From Bostrychus sinensis (Eukaryota; Chordata; Actinopteri; Gobiiformes; Eleotridae), in the NCBI GenBank assembly GCA_020698575.1, contig CM036250.1, forward strand, positions 29,091,500 to 29,155,499: a stretch of 64,000 nt of DNA, written 5' to 3'. The position numbers were made by a program, and so were the translations under genes. Shown piece by piece: positions 11,310 to 21,800 of the stretch. The notes beneath the pieces were generated by a model that saw nothing but the letters and a program-made list of their open reading frames with translations, had not been told where the DNA came from and did not search any database. The stretch's first letter is position 1, and each line of letters begins with the position of its first letter.

Positions 11310-11660
11310 CAAGGGTGGAGAATCAGGGAGGAGGGTATAAGGAGTGGTGGAAGCTCTAGGGAGGGTAGAGGAGGGTGGAGGAGGCTCTCTGGAGAGAGAA
11401 GCAAGGGGAAGGGTCTGGGGAGGGTGAGGGAAGCTCTGTGGAGGGTGGAGACGGGTGGAGGAGGGTGATGGAGGTTCTGACAATTGAAAACCTTAAAATA
11501 GGGAGCTCAGGGTTTCTATTTGTCATGTTAAAAGGGAATATTCCTAACATTTGGGAAAGGGTGCAGGAGGGTGGAGGAAGGTGTAAAAGGCTCAGGACAG
11601 GGTGGAGTGTGAAGGAGGCTCTGGGAAGGGTGGAGGAGCCTCTGTGGAGCCAAATGGGCA
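11290..11660. repeat. Purine-rich minisatellite (GGAGGGTGGAGGAGGG type)
   Basis: Long polypurine tracts of GGAGGGTGGAG units with AAGCTCT spacers, interrupted by one satellite module (11477-11563). With the pyrimidine tract 10900-11160 it forms a large imperfect inverted repeat centred near 11200. Confidence 0.85.
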
Positions 11661-11690
11661 GTCATGCGACTTTAGGGCCTTTTTCTGCCA

Positions 11691-11782
11691 CCACCAAATG
11701 TCAGACATGTTCCCTATTGACATAACAAATGGGAACCCTGATTTCCCCATTTTAAGGGTTTTGAATTGTCAGTTTTTTACAG
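11691..11782 (-). repeat. Left arm of ~95-bp inverted repeat around the recombinase-like gene
   Basis: Reads CCACCAAATGTCAGACATG through GTCAGTTTTTTACAG. It is about 80% identical by eye to the reverse complement of 13561-13658. It is the same module as the direct copies at 11222 and 11477, in opposite orientation. Confidence 0.85.
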
Positions 11783-11851
11783 TTGAAAAACTGATATCCA
11801 GGCTATAGTTACTGTATCAGGTACAGTCTGTCATCTTTTCTCTTTTCACAG

Positions 11852-13522
11852 TGCAACTAAGACGACCTTCCTGCTCTGTCCTGTGTGCCGGAGGACCCAG
11901 GGGGCTCTTCCCAAGCACTTGCATGAAAGGGGCTACAGCAGAGATAATCACCAAGGTTGTGAAGAAAGCAAGAGAAGATGTCCACTGGCTTCTTGTTTCT
12001 GGCAGGGTGTTCAGCCTCAGCCACATTTGTAGGATCATGCAAGGTCCTCATCCAGTCAGGAGGTTGGTGAAAACACCACTTCTTGTTTTTTCCTCTGTCT
12101 TAAATGTAACATGATTTTGTTTTATTGGAAGTCTGTGTGAGGAGCTGCAGAGGCGTCACTTAGAGGTGACTGGTGTCCCCCACACACTAATGCTGAGCAC
12201 CGATGTGGCACCTTTGACAGAGGATGTGGTGACAGACAGTGAGGCTGAGACTGAGAGCACCAGCAGTGGCACGACCTTCAAGTATGAGAATCTATTTTCA
12301 TTTATTTATTTTTTCACTCAATGTTCATTTTTGACTGAGAGGAAATCATCATTATGTGCTACAGTAACAAAATTCTCATTGCAGAAACCCAAATGTCAGA
12401 GGTACGTTCAACAAAACAAAGCTCATGGCACAAAAAGGGTCTGTAGCAGAAACATTCACTGGACCACCCTCTTCTTAAGGACTTTGGCACCCACCTTTCC
12501 AAGGACCTGTTGAATGAGAATTTCAAATAAGAGGTGAGTACTACTATTATTATCTATTCAAAAATATATACTACTGTGTTATAGCATAGAAAAAAGGTCA
12601 CACTGACAGGCTAACATGTTTTTTTTTTTTTTTTTTTTTTTCTCTGCAAGTTGAGAACGTTGCCCGCTTCCTGTACTTTATGGATGTAGAGGAGCCCTCT
12701 CTGACATTTGTTATGGACAGGGATAAGACAAAGGCATACTTCCGGGAACTCTCTGATGCACAGCTCTCCTGACAGACACAGCTCAACTACTTAAAGAGCT
12801 TGAAAAGGTTGGTAGTCCTTCATGTAATGTCAATACATGTGCACACAGGTACTCCTCTGGGATAGACCCCAATCTAATACTTCTTGTGACAGATTCCTGC
12901 AGTACCACACAGTGAACACCAACCTGCGCCAGGAAGATACCTCCCTTCACAGTGACTGCAGGCACTTAATCTATTATATTGGCTTCCAGCAAAAGACCTT
13001 TTCCAAACTAGTGAGCAAAGAGATCACCAGATGGCGGTAGGTACCCACCCATCTGTTGTTACCCACAGATGTGATCCATGTTAAAGGTGAATTCACATCT
13101 GTCTTTTCTCATAGGTATGCCATGTTGATGGAAAACCCCACACTCAATGACTGCCTGGCTATGCTACAGGTCACCAAAAAGGGCTTCATCTGTGATTTAG
13201 TGAAGGCTGCTGCCAGAACAGCACCAGGAGTGGTGGAGTGCCACAGTGCACTCTCATTCTGTACTATCTGGAAGCTCTACTCATTCTGAAGCATCTGCAG
13301 AGGCCAGGCGTGGTGGAGCACATGACGATGAGCATCTACAGACACATCTGCCTTCATCATGAGTAAGTCTCACCTGCCAGTATTCCGATCAATCCATGTG
13401 GTGTCCATTGTGCAGACAGATGAGTGGGAAAGCAGGCAGCACTCAGGGCCAGAGCATGTCATTGTAGGGGTGAAACAGCAGCTCATAAAGTGGCTTTGTT
13501 TGCTCTCAACCTGGAGGATTGT
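11852..13522 (+). pseudogene. Spliced tyrosine-recombinase-like gene fossil (N-terminal and core-binding part)
   Basis: Seven putative exons with good splice signals: 11852-12062, 12132-12281, 12385-12533, 12651-12807, 12893-13036, 13115-13362 and 13416-13522. At several junctions (exons 1/2, 4/5 and 5/6) the joined phase keeps one protein readable. Exon 1 starts after a TCTTTTCACAG acceptor and encodes a CPVC...HLH zinc-finger-like start. Exon 2 ends in an acidic DSEAETESTSSG stretch. Exons 3-4 give NENFK and VENVARFLYFMD ... QTQLNYLKSLKR. Exon 6 gives YYLEALLILKHLQRPGVVE, and exon 7 GPEHVIVGVK and TAAHKVALFALNLED. I recall this order from uncharacterised fish proteins whose C-terminus looks like a tyrosine recombinase. 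Lesions are seen: frameshifts in exons 1, 3 and 6, an in-frame TGA in exon 4, and a small deletion in exon 7. The catalytic Arg/His/Tyr part is absent. Family naming is inference. Confidence 0.6.
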
Positions 13523-13560
13523 GTAAGTAAATTAAATTCAGCACTGCTAGAAACAAAGTA

Positions 13561-13658
13561 CTGTAAAAAACTGACAATTGGATACCCTTAAAATGGAGCT
13601 CAGGGTTTCTATTTGTCATATTAATAGGGAACATTTCTGACATGTGGGAAAGGGTGGA
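13561..13658 (+). repeat. Right arm of ~95-bp inverted repeat
   Basis: Begins CTGTAAAAAACTGACAATTG 39 bp after the last recognised exon and ends in GAAAGGGTGG. Pairs with 11691-11782. The outer flanks do not show an obvious target duplication. Confidence 0.85.
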
Positions 13659-14620
13659 GGAGAGTTGAAGACTTTCAAGTATAAAGCCATTTTATTAAAG
13701 AAAAAAATAATTTCACACAGGACGCTGCTCTACCATGCCAAATTGTCCCTAAACACCTCAAGTAGCCAAAGTAGATTTCCAGGTGACGCTGTCTTTGTTC
13801 CTTTTAGGGTTGTGGAGGACCACAAGAGACGGGTGTGTGGTGCAAATTTCATACCGAAAGAACACATTTTGGCAAAGATACGATTGGGTATCAAATCCTG
13901 TTCCCTTTTCCCTATAAATGTTTCCAATTCAAAACTAGGCCAAATGTCAGGCAAAGCTCAGGGCAACTGTCAGTCACAGAGGGACCGGACCACCTCAGCC
14001 GGACTTGGCACGGGCCTAGCTACTGCATGTTTTAAAATTGCGGCTCCAGCTGCTTTAGAAAAAGTCGAGCCTGATGAGGCCAACACTTGGTCAGGATGGT
14101 GTCAGGGTCTGTGGACATGACAGCATGTCTGTCATGCCCGTATTCCCAAACTACCTAACTTTTTTGTGTGCAGTCCAAATGGCCCCTGCCGAGCACGTAC
14201 ACAGATGGTGCCCATGGGGCTCTATGCGCCAACTTTGGTACCCCTGGCCCTGTCCTGGGGTCCGGGATGGAGGTTCAAAAAACACCTAAGTTGTCAAAAA
14301 AGTTCCTGTTTGTCAGGCCTTTTGCAGCCTTTCCAAATTTTCCCCATTTTGGGGTCACAGAAGTGTCAAAAAGCCACCAAAAAATGTCATGCGATGTCCA
14401 CCCCAATGCACAGGAAATTTTTAAAACTCTTAAATATTTCCAGAAAAAAATTATGTCCAAAAAGACTGGAATACTTTTGGTAACTTTTGGGAACATTTTT
14501 GACATTAGAGGCTAGGGGCTAGGGTTAACAATTGGTGGTCAGTCCTGGTCACAGGAGTGACCTAGAGCCACCAAATTTCTGTCACGTCATCTGCACTGGG
14601 ATAGGCTCTAGCCCTAACCT
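13659..14620. other. Right part of the composite block; no gene supported
   Basis: Unique-looking within the window except for another GGGAACATTTTTGACAT module near 14490. Open frames on both strands (158 codons at 13644-14120) have no recognised domain. Missing downstream exons of the recombinase-like gene could have lain here, but I could not identify any. Confidence 0.35.
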
Positions 14621-14690
14621 TGTTCGTAGACAACAGATGCCCCCGCAGGTGCTCACAGTCTGTAGATAGGACAGCAGATGTTGCTTATGA
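14615..14690 (+). repeat. Duplicated segment, copy 1
   Basis: CCTTGTTCGTAGACAACAG, CAGGTGCTCACAGTCTGTAG and GGACAGCAG occur in the same order at 15738-15808. Confidence 0.75.
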
Positions 14691-14965
14691 CAGAACCACA
14701 ATTAAAATCTGCGCAAACACACCTGTTCAGCAGCTGCAGCCTCTGTACCAACAACATCATCATCTGAAATTACAGTACACTTAAATATGACTCACTCCAC
14801 CTGCTCCGCACTATTTTTATACACGTTAGCCCCCAAAGCCACAGATGAGTGCTGCATGGTTTATAAATTCTAACAAATACAGTGACAAAGATATTTACTA
14901 AATCTGACTTGATCAAATATTTCTCACCATGTAGTTGTTTTGTGTTTGATTGTGGCTCTGTCTGC

Positions 14966-14991
14966 AAGATCAAAAAAAAAAAAAAAAAAAA
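14966..14991. repeat. Poly-A tract
   Basis: Uninterrupted run of more than 20 A within otherwise unremarkable AT-rich DNA. Confidence 0.95.
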
Positions 14992-15046
14992 AAGATTGGC
15001 TTTTGATTGCATTTTCATAAAAAGTTAGCAATGAGTCAAGAAAGAA

Positions 15047-15150
15047 AAGATTTGCTTTGATGTTGATCTGGATCATCATCTTGACCCAGGATTTATTAAA
15101 GGCTTTTGTACCATTGAGAAATATGGACAAGATACTAACTCCAGCCACAA
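15047..15150 (-). repeat. Dispersed repeat shared with 29812-29935
   Basis: GATGTTGATCTGGATCAT, GGATTTATTAAAGG and TTGTACCATTGAGA are matched at 29865-29935. ACTAACTCCAGCCACAAG is matched at 29812-29829. The order of the two blocks differs between copies, so at least one is rearranged. Confidence 0.5.
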
Positions 15151-15167
15151 GAAAAAAGAACAACTGA

Positions 15168-15609
15168 TTAAAAGGAACATATTATGCTTTTTTCAAGCTT
15201 TTGAAATAAATTTGGACATCTTTGCATTAGCATTTTACTTTTTATAACTTTATTTTTTCTTTTAGTGCCTGTTACTGTAAGGCTCCACCCACTTTACTCC
15301 TTCCTCTGACTAAAGCCCTTTACAGACACTACTGCCTTTTGATATGCTGCCTCACTACTGCCTCAAGCTCGTAATTTATTAGAACGAGTTGGTGTATGTC
15401 CTTGAGAAGTCGGGGTTTCACGTGTCTATGTACAGCGGTGAGACTGAGCATTTTCAGCTCTTCAGAAGGGCAACGCCTCAGCATACAGGATTACTCAACG
15501 TGTGAATGAAATTAAATACATCTTCAGCTATGTTTTTGAAGAGGAAACTACATTATAACATGGTAAAAAGCTCAGAAAAGTCGATTTATCAGAATATGGG
15601 ACCTTTTAA
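15168..15609. mobile_element. MITE family 'T', copy B (complete, 442 bp)
   Basis: Ends TTAAAAGGAACATATTATGC and its complement-like GAATATGGGACCTTTTAA. These are terminal inverted repeats that include a possible TTAA target site on both sides, as in piggyBac-like insertions. No coding capacity. Related copies are at 9800-10270 and 26822-27296. Confidence 0.8.
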
Positions 15610-15737
15610 CAATGCAGGTGAAAACAGGGAATATTGGAAGTGCATTCCTGCAATACTAAACAAGAAAAATGCAGGGTGTACCCCGCTTCAAGCCCAAAGT
15701 GGCTGACATATGCTCTCACCCCTTAAAGCCACGTTCA

Positions 15738-15808
15738 CCTAATTTGTTCATAGACAATAGTATGCCCCCCACAGGTGCTCGCAGTCTGTAGAAAGGACTG
15801 CAGTGTTT
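15738..15808 (+). repeat. Duplicated segment, copy 2
   Basis: Matches 14615-14690 (TTGTTCATAGACAATAG, CAGGTGCTCGCAGTCTGTAG). Confidence 0.75.
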
Positions 15809-15809
15809 T

Positions 15810-16514
15810 TCATTAGGGAACAATATTATAACGTGGTATAAAGCTAAGAAAAGTCTATTTAACTTAATAAAAGCTCTTTTAATGTAATGAAATGAAATGT
15901 TTGATATGTGTAATTATATCACATTGTAACTCACAATGTCTTTCCATGCACATTTTTGCACATTATAGTGATCAAACTGAATGCGTAGAAAATGTCATTA
16001 AAGTATGAAATATGCAGTCTAATCCCAATATGCACATCTGAATTTAAATTTGAATGTTATGCTTTTTTTTATTTTATTTTTTTATTTACTGCAGCTGTGG
16101 TTGTAAAAAGTGCTGCAGTAGCTTCTTCTATCAATAAACCAACTTTAGGATGACTCAGCAAAAATAACACAGCTTTACAAATCCACCAGGAACAGCATAA
16201 TAAAAGACACACTCACCATGTTCCTCAGTCTGCGTGTTACATAATGTCCAGGCAGCATGGAGTTCATTATTCAGAGGTGTGTTGGTGCATTTTAATGTGC
16301 TCGTGCTTCTCTTTGTGGTTTGTTTGGACATGAGACTGCATACACTACACATATGTGAAACTGCAGTAAAGAGGCTTCTACAAACAATGACATGTGGCCT
16401 GAGATTAGGTGCCAAATGCACAGTTTTAAGGTCGACAGAGTAATTTTGTTGATTTGTTTAACTGTAAAATGAGAGTAGATTACTACTAATTCCCATACTT
16501 TCACAGTAATTTAC
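15810..16514. other. Intergenic, nothing recognised
   Basis: AT-rich; overlapping short frames on both strands at 16155-16504 have no recognisable domain. Confidence 0.45.
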
Positions 16515-16584
16515 ACACATGACTCTGGCATCAACTTCAACTATGGTTACATTTTTATTTTTTATTTGGAGTCCTGGTTTTGGT

Positions 16585-16745
16585 GGTAGGGGAAACCAGA
16601 GGACGCGCAGGAAAACTATGCAGACATGGGGAGAGCATACCGACTGCACACAGAAAGGCCCCACCTGGACAGGGAAAAAAACCCAGGACCTTCTAGCTAT
16701 GAGGAGGAGGAGTGCTAACCACTATGCCACTGTACCACCCATATA
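16585..16745 (-). mobile_element. tRNA-derived SINE fragment
   Basis: On the minus strand the sequence starts TGGTACAGTGGCATAGTGG. The complement of 16719-16729 is TGGCATAGTGG, a good polymerase III A-box. The expected B-box downstream is degraded to GGTTTTTTTCC. The body (GGGGAGAGCATACCGACTGC on the plus strand) matches a SINE-like repeat common in fish, as I recall. Degraded relatives occur at 27900-28060, 37100-37260 and 63815-63895. Confidence 0.65.
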
Positions 16746-16844
16746 GTTGATGTTTTAAGTAAAACTATCATTGTGATGTCTAAAGAAATGAAGTCTAAAA
16801 TGTATATACAGGACAGTTTAGCACAAAAAAAAAAAAAAAAAAAA

Positions 16845-16899
16845 GTGATCGGTATCGGCGGTGATCGGCCTCAAAAATCCTGATCGGAGCACCCTTAGT
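16845..16899. mobile_element. hAT-type terminal fragment ('gatcggtatcgg')
   Basis: GTGATCGGTATCGGCGGTGA and CTGATCGGAGCACCCTTAG resemble the ends of a widespread vertebrate hAT MITE group. The opposite end is not found nearby; a poly-A run precedes it. Confidence 0.45.
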
Positions 16900-19619
16900 A
16901 AAAGTACGACAAATTTCTACTTATTTCTGTTTTAGAAGAGGTTTTGTTGCATTATTGGCCTTTAATGTGTGCCCACAAGTGTCTGTATCGCTTTGTTTGA
17001 ATGTTCCGCTGTTGTAAAAATCAGATGTTTTTAATTGGGGCATTTAGTGTGAGTCTGTGGGTGCAGCGCCTGCGTCTGCTTAATGCACAGCCAAACCAGG
17101 TTGAAACACGCTGGACTAAAGAGCAGACAGCTCCTGCAGCCAATTTTGACAACGTCTGAACAAAGAAAATGTGCACAAGAGAGCAGAGAAGACAACGATG
17201 ACAACGATGACAAACTTCTCAAATAGTGGGGTGCACTGCATCATTTTGTCCAACTGTGTCCGTTTTCTGCATCTAAAAACAAGTTCGGCTCGGCTCGGCC
17301 AGCTCACATGACAAGAAGCTGAACCTGGCAGGCTGCACCAAAGGGAGGGGCTGCTGTACATAAGCATTTAAAGTAAAAAGTGCTTTACTCCCAATAGCGA
17401 TAAATTAAACACATGCGAAAATTAATAAATCAAATTAATAATAAAACATCCATTTTGGCTAGATATTTCTGACTAATCTCTTTTCTTAATAAGCCGGTAT
17501 GTCCTGAAGGTTCAAACTGAGGGTAAATAAAGCCTAAAGCGTGGTAAACATCGCAGTGACCGTGGCTTATTAGTGCACGTCTTTTACTGTGGAGAACTTT
17601 TGAGAAAAGAACAACTTCAGACTGGATTAACAAGAAAAGAGGAAAACTGTGAGGACCAAGGATGTTTATACTTTGGTGTAATACATTTGTACACAGTGGA
17701 CTGAATGGAGAACAGTTCAGGCTTTTGGTGCAAGACAGAATGAAAAGCAAACAGACACAGTTGGACAAAAAGGTGCGTCTCCTGTTTCCACAGAAAAGCG
17801 ATTTGGCTTCATCTGAGAAAAGCATCGCGGTGAGTAAACTGTGTGTAGCAGTAGATAGTGACGATTAGCGGAGCTGCTACATCTGACCAAAGAACATTAA
17901 TTTAAACACTGAATGAGTGCGAAAGTCCCAGACCTGGGTTTGCTGCGTCTCTCTCACAGACACTGGTTATTGTTAAAATGTGCACACCATCTGCTCGTTT
18001 GTGCGCTCATTCAGAGATAAAGATAAATTAATAGGAAATTAAAAAAAAAAAAAAAAACAGTCATGACATTAAATTCTGATTTAATCAGCAAGCCCAGTAA
18101 GTTAGCATTAGTTTGCGTTAGCATTAGTAGTTTGTGTTACGGTTATAGGCTATGTTTATGTGACTTAGCTTCAAAATTATACACATACTGGGAAATATAA
18201 AATGTGAAGCCATGTTCGTGTTTGCTCTGGGCAGTGGGTGAAAAAGAATCAACAGTGTTTGACTCAGAGGTTAGACAGAAAAATGCAGGTTGCTGCTGTT
18301 TCTGTCCAGTTTGACAGCGTTGTAACGGGGACCGGAAACAACTTTGCCTACTTGAGTTTTACAACCGGAACTAGCATATGCTAACGTGCACAAGTCAAGT
18401 CAGTCAAGTCAATTAGCTCTATGGTGTAGACAGTTTTTGCACACACAGCACAGAGAAGGAGATATGAAGTGCAGTGAACAAACCCTTAAGAGAGTTATTA
18501 TATTATACTATATTTCTTTCTTTTTTTTTTTCTTTAATGTTAATAAGGATACAGTGTTATGCAGATGTATACTTATAACAATTTTATATAGAAATGATAC
18601 TATTTATAGTCGCGGCAGAGAGTGGGGGCCGCGAAATGTTTTCTTCTTCCTGGGGGGGCTGTAACGAAAATAACACTGCAGTAAACAGTGCACTAGTGCT
18701 GCAGTAAAAAGTAACTGAGAGTTTAGAGACTGATTAAGGGAGAATTGGAGCTTTCAGAGCTGAGACAATTGACAGTCTTTGTCCCTTATACGCTTGGGGA
18801 AAACTGTCACTTGCTTCCCAAGATGGCGATAACGACCCAAAATACACACATGTGACATCACCTGGCATTAACCAGTAGCTAGCTAACGTGGAGGCCCATG
18901 CTGGGTTTATTATGCACATCTCAAGTTTCGAGTTAACGTTTGCGCCCAACGGAACTACTCTGAGAGTGTCCTTAGTACTCAAACCTCCTGATTAAACCAT
19001 TTAGGTACCAACACTATTAATAAAAAAGGTTTTAAAACATAAATAAATAAAACATTTACAGTTTTCACACACTTATTACAGTATTAGAAGGAAAGTTAGT
19101 GCAACTGAGACAATACATATGATTAAGTCCTGTGGCATCAGTGCTCACTAGTGTAATAATAAGTATAATAATGCAAAAGTTAAATTCTTGCCCCTTCAGT
19201 CATGTTAATGAATAATAAAATTAAGTAGGCCAGAAATAAACTGAATAAATGTCTATATTAAATATGTATCTTGTTCACATTTTCGTGCCAATATTGGCAA
19301 ACTGGTTAAAACAAATATCCCAAATCTGTCTAAAATTCTAAACAAAAGCAAATATTTTTTCTAATTCATGTTTTTAATGTGTTTTTAGCTGGATACATCC
19401 ATTCAGAAGAGGTGTCCATTGTTGTACAGCCGACCAGATGACCTCAACACTAAAAAATACTACAGTGACAAGACATGCTGTATTTTTCAACCTTTCAGAA
19501 GTCAAGATTTGTATGACAGACGAAGAGATGACAGAAATCAAAGAGTACAAGATGATGTTAGTGTTTGTTTTATCTCCTGATGACAGCTCCATGTCAGGAT
19601 AGTTCAGATTGATTTTTGA
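16900..19619. other. Intergenic; no gene confirmed
   Basis: A stretch of 2.7 kb without recognised elements. It includes a poly-A run near 18042 and a possible 5' exon at 17662-17830, listed separately. Repeated short AAGTCAAGTCAGTCAAGTCA lies near 18392. Confidence 0.4.
17662..17830 (+). CDS. Possible exon, unsupported function
   Basis: An ATG at 17662 (preceded by CCAAGG) opens a frame that runs into a consensus splice donor: CGCG then GTGAGTAAAC at about 17830. The encoded peptide is basic (contains QDRMKSKQTQLDKKVRLLF) and has no domain I recognise. No downstream exon was identified. A perfect donor can arise by chance, so confidence is low. Confidence 0.15.
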
Positions 19620-19974
19620 TAATAAACTAAAAACAGTTAAAACCATAGGTGAGGGTCTGTGGTGTGAGTGGGCGTACATGTCAGGGCTGATAAACTCTGG
19701 TCGTTTAGTTGACCTGGACAGGAGAGGCTGGTTGTCTAATAACACGGTGAGCACAATGGTTTCATGTTTACTTTGTGTTTTGGCTCTGGTTGTTGGTGTA
19801 CAACATGTAGAGCGTATGTGTGCTGTGGGTCCTAGCGGTGTCTCAGCAGCAAATCTGCCCAGCCTCAGAGCTCTGGAGCCAGGCTTGGACACAGAGAGAG
19901 TGCGCTCATCCAGCTCAAACAGCACCACTGTTGTGGGCTTCCATGAGCTTTGTAACAGAGAAAAACAGAGTTGA
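19609..19974 (+). CDS. 121-codon open frame of unknown function
   Basis: Open frame in a GC-richer segment. An internal Met near 19759 begins MVSCLLCVLALVVGVQHV, which resembles a signal peptide. The ~54 residues after it contain three Cys in all and no known domain. A 184-codon frame lies on the other strand (19374-19928), so at least one of the two is a shadow. It could equally be an uncharacterised repeat next to the L2 scrap. Confidence 0.15.
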   Translation: MIFDNKLKTVKTIGEGLWCEWAYMSGLINSGRLVDLDRRGWLSNNTVSTMVSCLLCVLALVVGVQHVERMCAVGPSGVSAANLPSLRALEPGLDTERVRSSSSNSTTVVGFHELCNREKQS

Positions 19975-20184
19975 ACACACTGTTATACTAAATGGAACAA
20001 CAGTGTATTGCAGACCACAGTCTCAGAGCTGCAGTCCCTCAGTCAGACAAACTGAAGTCTCCCAGTGAGAGTCTGTTACTCAGGTCACTATATTAGAACA
20101 CTCCCATCTCTGTTTGTCACACAATAGCAGAGGCTGGATTGTGTCGGATGCTGGCGGAATCAAAAATCATGACCCTAAGGCGCT

Positions 20185-20450
20185 ATTGCCCCTTGTCCAG
20201 GTGAGAAAGGGACCTGTGGAGCAGGTAAAGACTGACGTTGTTCACTCCCATATTTTCCTGGTACACAAACTGCAGAGGGTCAGGTGCATTGCTAGCGGGG
20301 TATAGCTGCATCCTCTCCATGTTCTTCATCACACGTGAAGTCAGAGCGTCCGGCCTGTAGTCGTTCAGATCCTGAGATGTGGCTTCTTGGGGGCAGGGAC
20401 GATGCAGGAGGTCTTCCACACAGTGGGTTCCATCACTGGAACACAGTACC
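20185..20450 (-). pseudogene. L2/CR1-type LINE reverse transcriptase fragment
   Basis: The minus strand encodes QDLNDYRPDALTS, then DPLQFVYQENMGVNNVSLYL, then LLHRSLSHLDKG. This corresponds to the finger region of reverse transcriptases of the L2 (Jockey superfamily) clade in fish, where the pattern NDYRPVALTS...DPLQFAYQ...GVDDA...LLHR is usual. Only about 80 residues remain, without the catalytic aspartates. It is a dead 5'- and 3'-truncated scrap. Confidence 0.75.
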
Positions 20451-20689
20451 CCAACCTCAGAGAGTCACCATCAAAAGTGAACATTGAGAACTGTAAAAAA
20501 ATGTTTTATTATTTATCTTTCACTTGTACTATTTATTGATGCTATGACTTATTCATGTATTAATAAGTGTTTTTCATTGCATTTGTTTGAATGTTTATTA
20601 ATGTACAGATAAATAAAAATGAAATGAATATTCTCCATGTTTAAATGTCATAAATAAAGCAAATCGCAAAGGGTGCAGTTATTTATGTG

Positions 20690-21800
20690 ATGTGTAAGTC
20701 AGCCGACTTTCACGCAGGGGACCCGGGTTCACATCCCGGCCGGGGCGAATACCAACTTCCAGTGTGAGTCCTCAGGCAAGACCCTTTGCGCTACTGCCTA
20801 CCTCATATAATGATGAGAGACACAGAATTATGAGACATACCAGCTCAGATGTTGCCCGGTCAAACAAGGTCTGCGTCAGGTGTTGGGGAACCAGAGCACC
20901 TTGATGAGAAGTGGGCTACTGGAACAAGGTGGAAATGGACGAGATGCGAGAACAAGGCAGAGAATGTGGGAAATATGGCAACTTCGAAACACAATCAACA
21001 CTCACTGCTAAACAACTAGTAGCTCAGTGTTCCAACATCCACAAGCGGCACCTGCTTTCACAACTTGAGATTGACGAGGTACAACACAAATGCTACGACG
21101 AGGGGGAGCCAAGACGCAAGGTCAGAGGGGAGTTAACACCAGCTCCCCATCCAGAGATTGGGTACGAAGCCCCAATAAGCACCATCGAGCTGAGTGAGGC
21201 AGCAACTGACCTGAGAGATAAGATCATGGCTAAAACGAACACAAGGCAACCCCAACACCAGTTACAGAGGCTGAGTGAAGTACCATCAGAAAGTCTCCTG
21301 GAAGATGTGAATGCTTTGGGAACAATACCTACCATGACCATCACTGAAACCAATGAGCTACATACACTAATACACTTAAGCAGCAGTGATCCTTGAGGAG
21401 CTTGGCTACCAAAGAGCAACCATAAAGATCCATATCCACCATGGAAAAGAAGGTTGGAGGCTAAAATCAAGGCAACTCGGAGAGAAGTGAGCAAACAGTC
21501 AGAGCTCCAGAAAGGTGCAATAAAAAAACAAGTACCCAAGAGGTACAGCCAGATGTCCATACCTGAAGCATTGGAAACTGCCAAACAAACACTCCAAACC
21601 TTGGCCACCCGCCTAAAGAGGCACACGAGAGAAATCGAAGCAAGGCAAATAAACTGGCTGCTCTCAACTCAACTAGCTAAAGTGTACTCTCAGTGGCAGG
21701 GAAAACCAGCTGCTAAAGGATGAATGGCTAACCGAAGGCCGGACAATCCTGATCCAGAAGGTTCCACTGAAGTTCCAACCAACTATCGTAGATCGTAGGG
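20690..21800 (+). pseudogene. R4/Dong-like non-LTR retrotransposon remnant, internally deleted
   Basis: Opens with an untranslated part that includes a promoter-like GGGTTCACATCCCGG block (about 20730). A 161-codon frame follows (20911-21396), containing LTAKQLVAQCSNIHKRHLLS. After frame changes comes RLEAKIKATRREVSK ... KKQVPKRYSQMSIPEALETA ... EIEARQINWLLSTQ ... VYSQWQG. It then jumps to EWLTEGRTILIQK, which in the fish element I recall lies far downstream, just before the reverse transcriptase palm. So an internal deletion and loss of the whole catalytic part are inferred. The assignment to the R4/Dong clade (restriction-like endonuclease LINEs) is from memory and moderately certain. The element is dead. 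Confidence 0.6.

Noticed and set aside
13644..14120. 158-codon frame as the missing C-terminal part of the recombinase-like gene
   Set aside because: No Arg...His-x-x-Arg...Tyr pattern and it overlaps the right inverted-repeat arm.
20700..20760. Possible tRNA gene (GGGTTCACATCCCGG arm)
   Set aside because: No cloverleaf or proper A-box at the right distance; it fits better as the head of the R4/Dong-like remnant.
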